In this document: in pieces, positions 42,025 to 51,141 of the stretch | How the letters are laid out: the number at the start of each line of letters is the position of its first letter | Position numbering within the stretch: the first letter of the stretch is position 1 | Notes under the pieces: model-generated | The model's database searches: none | Seen by the model: only the letters and a program-made list of their open reading frames with translations | Told to the model about the DNA's origin: nothing | Made by a program: the position numbers and the translations under genes | Source: Hyphomonas sp. | GTDB taxonomy: Bacteria > Pseudomonadota > Alphaproteobacteria > Caulobacterales > Hyphomonadaceae | NCBI RefSeq assembly: GCF_017792385.1 | Contig: NZ_CP051230.1 | Span: 3,410,001 to 3,474,000 of the forward strand | Length of the DNA stretch: 64,000 nucleotides | Direction of reading: 5' to 3'

Positions 42025-42762
42025 ATGGCCAGTCTCGAGAAATATGTCTTTCTGGGTGCGGTAACGGTCGCGATCATCCTGATGGCGCGGACGCCGGATA
42101 CCCAGCCGCCCGCACGTCCAGGCGATCTGGCGGACACCGGGCTCGCCTCTGACTCTCCTGCGGCGAACCCGTCCCGTCATGACGTGCTTCCCGCAGTGCT
42201 CACCCTGACGCCCGCCCCGCGCGGCCATCTGGACACGCTGCTGGCCTGCAAGGGAATGGCGCCCAGTCTCGGCAACAATGTTGATGGCGACCTTCGGGTC
42301 ACCGACTACAAGCCCCTGGTCGTGGCGCAAGGTTCTGTCACGCTCGCCACGGCGCCGGTCGGCGGCGGGTGCCTGTCTTCGATCTTCGGCCAGCGAAATG
42401 GCCGCCTCCACAAGGGCGTGGATTTCTATCATGACGCGCCGGTGCCGATCTATGCGGCGGCGGCCGGCAAGATCCGGCGCAGATTGTACCGGGAGGATTA
42501 TGGCAACATGGTCGTCATCGATCATGGTGCCGGCGTCTATACCCGATACGCCCATCTCGAAGATTTCTCTGACATCCGGCAGGGCGATCAAGTGGTCGCG
42601 GGACAGATGATCGGCACGATGGGCAACACGGCCGGGTATCGCCTTCCACGTCACCTGCACTATGAGGTTCTGACCGGTCAGTGGGGCGCCCGGTCAGGCT
42701 CGTTCGCACTGGAGCCTGTGGACGTCCTGGCGCTGCCCGCAGCCGGGGACCCGGCGCCCTGA
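42025..42762 (+). CDS. M23 metallopeptidase, membrane-anchored
   Basis: 245 residues from the ATG at 42025. One N-terminal membrane helix (VFLGAVTVAIILMA) precedes a proline-rich stretch, then the peptidase domain. Zinc ligands are visible in RLHKGVDF (His and Asp) and LHYEV, with a further catalytic His in TRYAHLEDF, so it looks active. M23 enzymes cut peptide cross-links in murein or act in cell-division remodelling. It lies between topA and rnr on the same strand. Confidence 0.9.
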   Translation: MASLEKYVFLGAVTVAIILMARTPDTQPPARPGDLADTGLASDSPAANPSRHDVLPAVLTLTPAPRGHLDTLLACKGMAPSLGNNVDGDLRVTDYKPLVVAQGSVTLATAPVGGGCLSSIFGQRNGRLHKGVDFYHDAPVPIYAAAAGKIRRRLYREDYGNMVVIDHGAGVYTRYAHLEDFSDIRQGDQVVAGQMIGTMGNTAGYRLPRHLHYEVLTGQWGARSGSFALEPVDVLALPAAGDPAP

Positions 42763-42823
42763 TCGGCGCGCCGCTGAGCCTTTTGCGCAAATCCCCCGCG
42801 CATTTTCGTCCGAGTCTGCCTAT

Positions 42824-45121
42824 ATGGGCCTCATGAGTTTCCCAGATAAACAAACAGTCCTCGATTTCATTCGGGACAATCCGACCGCAACGACCAAGCA
42901 GGATATTGCCCGCGGCCTCCATGTGAAGGGCCGCGAACGCGCCGTGCTGCGCGAAATCCTCAAGGAGCTGGAGGCCGATGGCACGCTGGAGCGAACAGGC
43001 AAGCGCGCCTGGGCGCAGGCAGACCGTCCGCCGCCCACGGGCGTTGTTCAATTCACCCATACCGACGACAATGGCGACCTGATCGGCAAGGCTGTCGGCG
43101 ACAATGGGCCATTCGGCCCCGACATCGTCTATACGGGCCTTTCCGGCAAGCCGAAGGGCAAGGCCACGGAGCCTGGCGAAGGCGACCGTGCCCTCTGCAA
43201 GATCAAGCAAGTGGACGGCGAATGGCAGGCCCGCGCGCTGACAGTCCTGGAAAAGCGTCTCACCAATTCACTGGTCGGACTTTATTCGCAAGGTCCGCGC
43301 GGCGGCAAGGTAACTCCCGCCAACCGCAAGGAACGCCGGGAATTCCTCATACAGGAAGCCGATCGCAACGGTGCGGAAGATGGCGACCTGGTCGTCACCA
43401 CGCCAAAGCCGCAGGGCCGCAGGCAATACGGCCCCAATCTCGGCATCATCCGGGAGGTCATCGGCCATATCAGCGATCCGCGTTCGGCCAGCCTGCTGGC
43501 CATTCATGCGCACGGCATTCCGGTCGACTTTCCCGAAGCCGCTCTGGAGCAGGCCCGCAATCCGAAGCCTGCCCCCGCCGAACGCGAGGATCTGACCCAG
43601 ATCCCGCTGATCACGATCGACCCGCACGACGCGCGCGACCATGATGATGCCGTCTTTGCCGAGCAGCTGGACGATGGCTGGCGCGTGATCGTCGCCATTG
43701 CCGACGTTGCCGCCTTTGTGACGCCGGACTCGCCGCTGGACCGTGAAGCGCTGAAGCGGGGCAATTCCACCTATTTCCCGGACCGGGTCGTGCCGATGTT
43801 GCCCTTTGAACTGTCGGCAGACGCATGCTCCCTGCGCGAGGGGGAATTGCGCCGCTGCATGGCTGTGGAAATGATCTTCGACAAGGCCGGGACAAAACGG
43901 TCTCACCGCTTCATTCGCGGCATGATGAAGTCGGCCGCCAAACTGTCGTACGAGGAAGCCCAGGCCGCCATTGACGGCAAGCCGGGCGGCAAGGCCGAAG
44001 AGATGCTGGAGCCGGTCCTGAACCCGCTCTGGGGGGCCTATGCGGCGCTGGCCGAGGCGCGCGACCGGCGCTCGCCCCTGGACCTCGACCTGCCCGAACG
44101 CCGTATCCTGTTCACCGAGGATGGCGAGATCGACGGCATCATCACAAAGGAACGACTCGAAGCGCACCGCCTGATCGAGGAATTCATGATCCAGGCCAAT
44201 GTGGCCGCCGCCGAGTCGCTGGAAAAGCAGAACAGCCCCCTGATCTACCGCGTCCATGACACACCGACGGATGCCAAGATCGCGGCCTTTGCCGAATTCC
44301 TTCAGACCATCGACATGAAGTGGAACATCGGCCAGCGCCCGCAGACCGAACATTTCAACCGCCTGCTTGGTGACATTGATGGCAGCGACTACGACCAGAT
44401 GGTCACCCAGATGGTGCTGCGTACGCAGGCGCAGGCGATCTATTCGGAAGAGAATCTCGGCCATTTCGGCCTGAACCTTGTCCGCTATGCCCATTTCACC
44501 TCGCCGATCCGCCGCTATGCAGACCTGATTGTTCACCGGGCGCTGATTGCCTCACTCGGCCTTGGTCCGGATGGCCTGTCCAAGGACATGGCTGCGCGTC
44601 TGGAAGAAATGGCGCAGCACATCTCGGACACCGAACGCCGTTCGATGGCCGCCGAACGGGAAGCGACAGACCGCTACCTCGCCATCTTCCTGGCCGATCG
44701 GGTGGGAAGCGAGTTCGAAGGCCGCATCACCGGCGTGACCGGTGCAGGACTGTTCATCGCGCTCGCCGGATCCGGCGCGGACGGTTTCGTACCGATTTCC
44801 TCCATCTCAGATGATTACTGGGTGCTGGATGAAGCGGCCATGCAGATCTATGCGCGCGGATCGGGCAAGACGTTCGGCCTCGGCCAGATCGTGCGCGTGA
44901 AACTGAAGGAAGTGACCCCGTTGCAGGGCGGCTTGTTGCTGGAAATGCTGTCAGAGCCCATGCCCGCGCCCAAGGGGCGCCGCGAAGCGCGCCAACGCGC
45001 AGATGCCGGTCACCGTTCCCGCCGTCGCCCCGGCCCGGGAAAACCGACCGGCAAACGCGCAGGCAAACCGAAATTCAACAAGAAGACGCTGCCGAAACAC
45101 AAGCGCAAGCGCCGGACATAA
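42824..45121 (+). CDS. rnr: Ribonuclease R
   Basis: 765 residues; an ATG at 42833 is an equally good start. An N-terminal winged helix (TATTKQDIARGLHVKGRERAVLREIL) is followed by the RNB catalytic domain (TIDPHDARDHDDAVFAEQ, with catalytic Asp residues), an S1 RNA-binding domain and a very basic tail (RRRPGPGKPTGKRAGKPKF). It degrades structured RNA 3' to 5'. It follows the peptidase gene and precedes a Nudix gene by eight bases. Confidence 0.96.
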   Translation: MGLMSFPDKQTVLDFIRDNPTATTKQDIARGLHVKGRERAVLREILKELEADGTLERTGKRAWAQADRPPPTGVVQFTHTDDNGDLIGKAVGDNGPFGPDIVYTGLSGKPKGKATEPGEGDRALCKIKQVDGEWQARALTVLEKRLTNSLVGLYSQGPRGGKVTPANRKERREFLIQEADRNGAEDGDLVVTTPKPQGRRQYGPNLGIIREVIGHISDPRSASLLAIHAHGIPVDFPEAALEQARNPKPAPAEREDLTQIPLITIDPHDARDHDDAVFAEQLDDGWRVIVAIADVAAFVTPDSPLDREALKRGNSTYFPDRVVPMLPFELSADACSLREGELRRCMAVEMIFDKAGTKRSHRFIRGMMKSAAKLSYEEAQAAIDGKPGGKAEEMLEPVLNPLWGAYAALAEARDRRSPLDLDLPERRILFTEDGEIDGIITKERLEAHRLIEEFMIQANVAAAESLEKQNSPLIYRVHDTPTDAKIAAFAEFLQTIDMKWNIGQRPQTEHFNRLLGDIDGSDYDQMVTQMVLRTQAQAIYSEENLGHFGLNLVRYAHFTSPIRRYADLIVHRALIASLGLGPDGLSKDMAARLEEMAQHISDTERRSMAAEREATDRYLAIFLADRVGSEFEGRITGVTGAGLFIALAGSGADGFVPISSISDDYWVLDEAAMQIYARGSGKTFGLGQIVRVKLKEVTPLQGGLLLEMLSEPMPAPKGRREARQRADAGHRSRRRPGPGKPTGKRAGKPKFNKKTLPKHKRKRRT

Positions 45122-45129
45122 GACACACC

Positions 45130-45873
45130 ATGACCTCGAACCCGCATACAAGGACGCTGATCGGCTCGGCGTTTGACAAGGAAGACGATGGCGATGTCAT
45201 CGAGACACGCAAGCGCAGCCCACGCCCGAAAGATGCGGCGACCCTGATTCTGGTGCGCAGGGACGCGGCCCGGCCGCGCGTCCTGATGGGCAAGCGCTCT
45301 GCGCGCCATGCCTTCATGCCGGACAAATACGTCTTTCCCGGCGGGCGCGTCGATCCGCAGGACGGCAAGGCCGTATCCTGGTGCGAATTCGAACCGCTTC
45401 AGGAACGCCTGTTGCGCATCCAGAGCCGCCGCAAGCCGCGTGCCTTTGGCCTGACTGCAATTCGCGAGACGTTCGAGGAAACCGGTCTTCTGGTGGCCCG
45501 TGAGGCAGAGATGCCGGCGCGCTATCCCAGCGGATGGAAACGGTTCCATGATCTTGATGCAGCGCCCCATCTGTCACCGCTGACCTTTATCGGGCGGGCG
45601 ATTACGCCGCCCTACAGGCCGAAGCGATTCGACGCCCGCTTCTTCATGGCTGACGCCGAAGAAGCCCTGATCGATGAGCGCCCTCCGGTCGATGGTGCAG
45701 AATTGTCAGACCTGCAATGGGTGACCCTGAAGGACGCGCTGGACCTCGACCTGCCGAACGTCACGCGCTTCATGCTGGGGGAAATCGAGGAGCGGATCGA
45801 AAAGCCGTCGCTCAATCGCGGCCCACCCTTCCTGCGCTGGACCCGCAGCGGCCACTCAACCGACCGCCTCTAG
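45130..45873 (+). CDS. Nudix hydrolase
   Basis: 247 residues. The Nudix box is split: FPGGRVDPQD near the start of the fold, then about 30 residues, then AIRETFEETGLLV. Such insertions occur in the NUDT-like (coenzyme A or nucleotide-sugar) branch. Substrates are phosphate anhydrides; which one cannot be read here. It lies between rnr and rpmG, probably in the same transcription unit as rnr. Confidence 0.88.
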   Translation: MTSNPHTRTLIGSAFDKEDDGDVIETRKRSPRPKDAATLILVRRDAARPRVLMGKRSARHAFMPDKYVFPGGRVDPQDGKAVSWCEFEPLQERLLRIQSRRKPRAFGLTAIRETFEETGLLVAREAEMPARYPSGWKRFHDLDAAPHLSPLTFIGRAITPPYRPKRFDARFFMADAEEALIDERPPVDGAELSDLQWVTLKDALDLDLPNVTRFMLGEIEERIEKPSLNRGPPFLRWTRSGHSTDRL

Positions 45874-45885
45874 CAGCAATGGCGC

Positions 45886-45914
45886 TTGACTTCCGGTCCG
45901 CACATCGTCATTAA
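45886..45914 (+). promoter_or_regulatory. Promoter of rpmG
   Basis: TTGACT (45886-45891), a 17-bp spacer and CATTAA (45909-45914), about 44 bases ahead of the rpmG ATG. Confidence 0.55.
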
Positions 45915-45957
45915 GCCGCTTTCCAGTTTCAGACGCTAACACAAGCGAGCATTCGTC

Positions 45958-46125
45958 ATGGCCAAACCAGCCACCATCAAGATCCGCCTGAATTCGACGG
46001 CCGACACCGGTTTCTTCTACGTGACGAAGAAAAACCCGCGCAACATGACCGAGAAGATGGTCAAGCGTAAGTATGACCCGATCGCGAAGAAGCACGTCGA
46101 ATTCAAGGAAGGCAAGATCAAGTAA
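45958..46125 (+). CDS. rpmG: Ribosomal protein L33
   Basis: 55 residues beginning MAKPATIKIRLNSTADTGFF and ending KHVEFKEGKIK. The sequence is typical of L33 in alphaproteobacteria. It has its own promoter and terminator, so it is expressed as a single gene. Confidence 0.97.
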   Translation: MAKPATIKIRLNSTADTGFFYVTKKNPRNMTEKMVKRKYDPIAKKHVEFKEGKIK

Positions 46126-46155
46126 GATCCTTGTTTTCATGAAATGTTTCGAAAA

Positions 46156-46181
46156 GCCCGCTTCGCAAGAGCGGGTTTTTT
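46156..46181 (+). terminator. Terminator of rpmG
   Basis: CCCGCT pairs with AGCGGG across a 7-base loop, followed by six T. It is a strong intrinsic terminator and also separates the convergent MFS gene. Confidence 0.9.
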
Positions 46182-46186
46182 GTTGC

Positions 46187-47413
46187 CTAGTCTTCCGGCA
46201 CGCCCGAATGCAGGTTCCGGGTCTTGCGAATGCCCGGGAACAGCACCGCCCAGGCCGCCGCCACGCCGATAGCCGCATAACCGCCCGCAACCACGGTGAA
46301 CACTGCGCCCCATTTGGCCGCCATGAACCCTGCCCGCGCCTCACCGAGTTCGTTTGATGCGCCCAGGAATATCGAATTCACCGCATTCACCCGCCCGCGC
46401 ACCTGGTCCGGGGTCCAGAGCTGCAGCAGGATTTCGCGGATATAGACCGAGACCATGTCGAAGGCGCCTACAAAGATCAGGGCCATGATCGACAACCAGA
46501 CCAGGTTGGAGTGGCCGAACACAACGGTCGCCAGACCGAACAAGGCCACCGACACGAAGAGAATCAGCCCGGCATGGTCACGTATCGGGAAGATGGTGAT
46601 GATCCCCAACATCAGGATCGCACCGATTCCAGGCGCGGCCCGCAACAGGCCGAGCCCTTCTTCCCCGATTTCCAGAATGTCGCGCGCATAGATCGGCAAC
46701 AGCGCTACGGCTCCACCCAGCAGCACGGCAAACAGATCGAGTGAAATCGCGCCGAGCACGACCTTCTGGTTGAAGACATACTTGAATCCGCCCAGAAGCA
46801 CGCTCAGCGTCGTTGGCTCGCGGTCAATCTTCTGCTCCGGCTTGGGGATCGAGAAAATCAACAGCGCGGCAATCGCAAACAAGGTCACAGCCGTGCCATA
46901 GGCAAACCCCGCCGCGACGCCATAGAGCAGCCCGCCGGCCACGGGCCCGAGGATGGAGGCCGTTTGCCAGGACGAGGCGAGCCAGCCAACGGCATTGGCA
47001 AAATCCTCTCGCGGGACCAGATTCACCGCCAGGCTCGACGAGGCCGGTGTGTAGAAGGCACGGGCAATCCCGAACACGGTCAGTGTCGCCAGGACAATCA
47101 GCGGGTCGAACGCGCCTGTGGCAGCCAGCGCCAGAATGACCCCCGCACAGAGCAGCTCCACACTGACCGATACCCCCATCACATTGCGGCGCCCGAGCCG
47201 GTCCGATGCAACCCCGGTCACGACGACCAGAAGCAATGCCGGCAGGAATTGCACAAGACCGATCCAGCCCAGCAGCGCCGCATTCTGGGTCTCGTCATAC
47301 ATCTGCCAGGCAACCGCAACAGACACGATCTGCGCGGCCAGCGACGTCAGGAAGCGCGACAGGAAGTATCTGCGATAGGAAGAGTGGCGAAATGCCGAGA
47401 ACCGGTCAGTCAT
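46187..47413 (-). CDS. MFS transporter (MFS_3/EntS-like)
   Basis: 408 residues with about 12 membrane helices. Family signs are HSSYRRYFLSRFLTSLAAQI, SDRLGRRNVMG and NAVNSIFLGASNELGEARAG. The EntS-like MFS branch contains siderophore and drug exporters, but the substrate is not evident. It is not clearly in an operon. Confidence 0.85.
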   Translation of the reverse strand: MTDRFSAFRHSSYRRYFLSRFLTSLAAQIVSVAVAWQMYDETQNAALLGWIGLVQFLPALLLVVVTGVASDRLGRRNVMGVSVSVELLCAGVILALAATGAFDPLIVLATLTVFGIARAFYTPASSSLAVNLVPREDFANAVGWLASSWQTASILGPVAGGLLYGVAAGFAYGTAVTLFAIAALLIFSIPKPEQKIDREPTTLSVLLGGFKYVFNQKVVLGAISLDLFAVLLGGAVALLPIYARDILEIGEEGLGLLRAAPGIGAILMLGIITIFPIRDHAGLILFVSVALFGLATVVFGHSNLVWLSIMALIFVGAFDMVSVYIREILLQLWTPDQVRGRVNAVNSIFLGASNELGEARAGFMAAKWGAVFTVVAGGYAAIGVAAAWAVLFPGIRKTRNLHSGVPED

Positions 47414-47449
47414 GACCTGCGCAATGCGGCGCGGCGGGCCTCAAGTCAA

Positions 47450-48817
47450 TCAGGCCGCGAGACTTTCAACCCGGTTCCGGCCGGCAGACTTCGCCTGGTA
47501 AAGTGCGGTGTCGGCCCGTTTGGTGAGGTCGGCAATCGTGTCCCCAAGCAGGTTGACCGTGGAAACTCCGGCGCTCAGCGTCACCGTGATCTCCCCGACA
47601 CTGGCATTCACCTTGAAGGGTTCCGCCGCCACAGCCCGCCGGATCCGTTCCGCTGCGGCACAGGCAAGATCACCGGGTGTATCCGGCATGATGATCATGA
47701 ATTCTTCGCCGCCCGGACGGCACACGACGTCCATGACGCGGCTATTGGTCTTCAGGCGGCTGGCCATCTCCTGCAGCACTTCGTCACCGACATCATGGCC
47801 ATAGGTGTCGTTCACCGACTTGAAATGGTCGATATCAACCATCATCACCGAAACCGGCCGTCCGCCCATCAGCGAGCGCTGCATCAATTGTTCCAGCTGG
47901 TTGTTCATGTAGCGGCGATTGTACAGACCGGTCAGCTGATCGATCACGGACAGTTCGAGTCCCCGGTCAACGCGATCTCGCAGCATTTCGATGTAACGCG
48001 CGCGCCGCGCCTGGGTGCGGACCCGAGCCAGCAATTCCTGACGGTCGAGCGGCACGAAGATCACGTCACTGGCCCCGAGATCGAGTCCCCGGCCGGCGCG
48101 CTGGCGGTCATCCGGGTCACAGACCAGAAGGATGGAGATCGAGCGCGTCGCCGCATTCATCTTGAAATGGGCGCACAATTTCAGCGCATCATAGCGGTCG
48201 CTCAGCATGGACAGGACCAGTATGTCGACACCCAGTTCGTTCAGGCCGGTCATGTCACCCGCCTCCAGCAGCGTGATCACCTGATGGCCACCTGCTCGCA
48301 ACATGTCAGCGATGCGTGCGGATGTGCGCGGATTGTCATCCACCACGAACAGCCGCGCCGGAACGTCCTTCACATGCACGCTGTCATCGCTGTCGATGCC
48401 GGCGCGCAAACCGCTCGCCTGACGCTGGCGCAATTCCGACGCGACCGCATTGTACCGGGTCAGCGCCCCCATGCGGGCCATCAGGGCAAAATCATCCACC
48501 GGCTTCGTCAGGAAGTCTTCCGCGCCGACGTCCAGGCCACGCACACGGTCTTCCACATCATTGAGCGCCGTCACCATCACCACCGGAATATGGGCCGTAG
48601 CCGGATTGTTCTTCAAACGACGGCACACTTCATAGCCGTCCATGCCGGGCATCATGACATCCAGCAGGACGATGTCGGGCTCATGCTGCTCGACCGCGCG
48701 CAGCGCTTCGACGCCGTTCGCAGCCAGGAAAACCGTATAATACTGCGCCTCCAGCTTGGCCTGCAGCAGGCGCCGGTTTGCTTCAATGTCATCTACGACC
48801 AAGACACGCGCTGTCAC
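47450..48817 (-). CDS. pleD: PleD, response regulator and diguanylate cyclase
   Basis: 455 residues: REC domain with phosphoacceptor Asp53, a second degenerate REC (about 155-275), then GGDEF with active site GGEEF (369-373) and a product-inhibition site RVMD (360-363), at the same spacing as Caulobacter PleD. It makes c-di-GMP and controls the swarmer-to-stalked transition. It overlaps divK by ATGA, as the co-transcribed pair in relatives. Confidence 0.95.
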   Translation of the reverse strand: MTARVLVVDDIEANRRLLQAKLEAQYYTVFLAANGVEALRAVEQHEPDIVLLDVMMPGMDGYEVCRRLKNNPATAHIPVVMVTALNDVEDRVRGLDVGAEDFLTKPVDDFALMARMGALTRYNAVASELRQRQASGLRAGIDSDDSVHVKDVPARLFVVDDNPRTSARIADMLRAGGHQVITLLEAGDMTGLNELGVDILVLSMLSDRYDALKLCAHFKMNAATRSISILLVCDPDDRQRAGRGLDLGASDVIFVPLDRQELLARVRTQARRARYIEMLRDRVDRGLELSVIDQLTGLYNRRYMNNQLEQLMQRSLMGGRPVSVMMVDIDHFKSVNDTYGHDVGDEVLQEMASRLKTNSRVMDVVCRPGGEEFMIIMPDTPGDLACAAAERIRRAVAAEPFKVNASVGEITVTLSAGVSTVNLLGDTIADLTKRADTALYQAKSAGRNRVESLAA

Positions 48818-49203
48818 GCCGCCTCCTTGGGCATCAATGCCTCGACAGCCTTGATGAAGGTAGCAATCTGGATCGGCTTGGAGAGATATCCTTCACAGCC
48901 CGCTTCCCGGACACGCTTTTCATCTGCCCGCATGGCGAACGCCGTGACGGCCAGCACCGGAATGTGAGCCACCTTGTCGTCATCCTTGAGCCATCGCGTG
49001 ATGTCGAGACCGGAAACCTCCGGCAGCTGGATGTCCATGATGATCAGGTCAGGCTGTTCCTGGCGAGCGATCTCGACGGCCTTTGCGCCGTCTCGGCACT
49101 GGAACGTCTGGAACCCGTAGGCGTCCAGCAAGTCGCAAAAGAGCCGCATGTTGAGTTCATTGTCCTCAACGACCAGAACTTTCCTGGTTTGCGACTGCGT
49201 CAT
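48814..49203 (-). CDS. divK: DivK, single-domain cell-cycle response regulator
   Basis: 129 residues from MTQSQTRKVLVVEDN. A single REC domain with phosphoacceptor Asp57 (LIIMDIQLPEVSG), Lys in LSKPIQ. DivK links the DivJ and PleC kinases to CckA and thereby CtrA in stalked or budding alphaproteobacteria. An in-frame start 30 bases upstream is possible. A CtrA-like box lies upstream, matching the known CtrA control of divK. Confidence 0.95.
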   Translation of the reverse strand: MTQSQTRKVLVVEDNELNMRLFCDLLDAYGFQTFQCRDGAKAVEIARQEQPDLIIMDIQLPEVSGLDITRWLKDDDKVAHIPVLAVTAFAMRADEKRVREAGCEGYLSKPIQIATFIKAVEALMPKEAA

Positions 49204-49269
49204 AGCACTTCTGTTGCCTGTGATTCGGGCCATTTTTGTGAGCTCTTTTGCCAGCTACACCGCAAATCG

Positions 49270-49284
49270 TTAACACTGGTTTAC
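49270..49284. promoter_or_regulatory. Possible CtrA box upstream of divK
   Basis: TTAA-CACTGGT-TTAC, one mismatch from TTAA-N7-TTAA. It lies 67 bases upstream of the divK start and 57 bases upstream of dinB. Confidence 0.4.
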
Positions 49285-49317
49285 GGGTTGAGGCCTCGCA
49301 GATTGCCCGTTTTCGCG

Positions 49318-49332
49318 GAACATGGCATGAAC
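49318..49332. promoter_or_regulatory. LexA SOS box of dinB
   Basis: GAAC-ATGGCAT-GAAC, an exact match to the alphaproteobacterial direct-repeat LexA box (GAAC-N7-GAAC). It ends eight bases before the dinB ATG at 49341, so LexA would block transcription. Confidence 0.75.
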
Positions 49333-49340
49333 ATGAGACG

Positions 49341-50612
49341 ATGAGTACCCTTTGCCGCGACTGCTTTTACCTTTTCGACACCAATGCGGACATCTGTCCG
49401 CAATGTCAGCGGCGGCGTGTGATCCGTAATAACCACATCACAACGCTCGGAATCGCGCATCTCGATTGCGATGCCTTCTTTGCCGCCATCGAAAAGCGTG
49501 ACGATCCTTCATTGAAAGACCGGCCAGTCATTGTCGGCGGCGGAAAAAGAGGGGTCGTGGCCACATGTTGTTACATCGCCCGGCTTTATGGCGTCCGGTC
49601 AGCCATGCCGATGTTCCAGGCGCTCAAGGCGTGTCCGGATGCGGTGGTGGTGAAGCCGAATGGCGAAAAATACCGGATTGCGGCCCAGCAGGTCCGTGAA
49701 AAGATGCTGGCCCTGACCCCGGTGATCCAGCCTGTTTCGGTAGACGAAGCCTATCTCGACCTCACCGGAACCCGAACCCTGCACAAGGCGCCACCGGCGG
49801 TTTCCCTTGCCCGGCTCGCTGCCGACATCGAACGCGACATCGGGATCACCGTTTCGATCGGCCTGTCCACCAACAAATTCCTCGCCAAAACCGCCAGCGA
49901 GCTCGACAAGCCGCGCGGCTTCGCCATCATTGCGCCGGAAGATGCCGAGGCCTTGCTCGCGCCCCGCCCGGTCGGGTTCATCCATGGTGTCGGCCCGAAA
50001 CTCGCCCAGAAGCTGGCGGCTGACGGTTATGACACGATCGCGGATCTCCAGCGGGCCGAGCTGAAACAGCTGATCGGCCGGTATGGTGAAACCGGCATGT
50101 GGCTGAAACAGCGGGCGCATGGTCAGGATACCCGGCCGGTCCGTACCGATGAAGAGCGCAAGTCTGTCAGTTCGGAAACCACCTTCCGAGAAGACGTCTC
50201 GGACCCGGCCTGGCTGGAGGACCAGTTGTGGCGTCTCTGTGTGAAGACGGCCGACCGCGCAAAGGCGACGGGACTGGACGGCACCGTGATCACGCTAAAG
50301 CTGAAAACAGCCGATTTCCGTACCCTTACCCGACGCATGTCGCTGGCCGAGCCGACGCAGCTTGCCCAGACGTTGTTTCGCAGCGCGAAAGTGCTCCTTG
50401 CAAAGGAAGCCAATGGCCGCACGCGGTTCCGACTGATCGGCGTCGGCATATCGGAGCTGACCGAACACCGGGCCGATGCCGCCGACCTTCTGGACCCGCT
50501 GGTGGCAAAGCGCGCCGCTGCCGAGCGCGCCTCGGATATTGCGCGGAAGAAGTTCGGCGCCGATGCAGTGATGACAGGGCGGTCCGCACGCACCCGGAAT
50601 TCGGATCGCTGA
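49341..50612 (+). CDS. dinB: DNA polymerase IV with N-terminal zinc ribbon
   Basis: 423 residues from the ATG at 49341. An extra N-terminal zinc ribbon (CRDC near residue 5, then CPQC) precedes the Y-family core: HLDCDAFFAAIEKRDDP, VSVDEAYLDLTGT, a helix-hairpin-helix (IHGVGPKLAQKLAADG) and little finger. It performs error-prone bypass of lesions. A LexA box overlaps the promoter region. The upstream start at 49248 would run through the SOS box and is unlikely. Confidence 0.94.
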   Translation: MSTLCRDCFYLFDTNADICPQCQRRRVIRNNHITTLGIAHLDCDAFFAAIEKRDDPSLKDRPVIVGGGKRGVVATCCYIARLYGVRSAMPMFQALKACPDAVVVKPNGEKYRIAAQQVREKMLALTPVIQPVSVDEAYLDLTGTRTLHKAPPAVSLARLAADIERDIGITVSIGLSTNKFLAKTASELDKPRGFAIIAPEDAEALLAPRPVGFIHGVGPKLAQKLAADGYDTIADLQRAELKQLIGRYGETGMWLKQRAHGQDTRPVRTDEERKSVSSETTFREDVSDPAWLEDQLWRLCVKTADRAKATGLDGTVITLKLKTADFRTLTRRMSLAEPTQLAQTLFRSAKVLLAKEANGRTRFRLIGVGISELTEHRADAADLLDPLVAKRAAAERASDIARKKFGADAVMTGRSARTRNSDR

Positions 50613-50679
50613 GGCCGCTTGCCGTGGCCTGTCCTCGGGGTCTAGGGAGGAGCGGACCACACTTTCGAAGGAGCCTGCC

Positions 50680-51141
50680 ATGTCGACCCCAGAATCCCGT
50701 CTCGATGAACTCGGCATCGAACTGCCCGAGCCGATGAAGCCGGTCGCCACCTATGTGCCCTTTGTGATCAGCGGCAACATGCTGTTTGTGTCCGGCCAGG
50801 TCAGCGCCTCTGCCGATGGCCTGATCAAGGGGCGCCTTGGCGAGAACATGGAACTGTCCGCCGGTCAGCAGGCCGCGCGCTTTTGCGGCATCAATCTGAT
50901 CGCACAATGCAAGTCCGCCGTCGGCGACCTTTCCCGAATCAAGCGTGTCGTGAAACTCGGCGGGTTCGTGAACGTCGCGCCCGGCTTTACAGACATCCCG
51001 CAAGTCATCAATGGCTGTTCCGATCTGATGGTCGACGTGTTCGGCGAGGCCGGACGCCACGCCCGCTCCGCCGTCTCCTGTCCGGAACTGCCCCTCGGCG
51101 TGGCAGTCGAGATCGACGGCATTTTCGAGATCGCGGGCTAG
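50680..51141 (+). CDS. RidA-family protein
   Basis: 153 residues of the YjgF/RidA family: YVPFVISGNMLFVSGQVSA, LSAGQQAARFCGINLIAQCKSAVGDLSRI and a C-terminal GVAVEIDGIFEIAG. RidA members deaminate reactive enamine or imine intermediates. The canonical Arg before the C-terminal VEIE-type motif is not evident, so a different activity is possible. It adjoins the GDPD gene directly. Confidence 0.85.
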   Translation: MSTPESRLDELGIELPEPMKPVATYVPFVISGNMLFVSGQVSASADGLIKGRLGENMELSAGQQAARFCGINLIAQCKSAVGDLSRIKRVVKLGGFVNVAPGFTDIPQVINGCSDLMVDVFGEAGRHARSAVSCPELPLGVAVEIDGIFEIAG

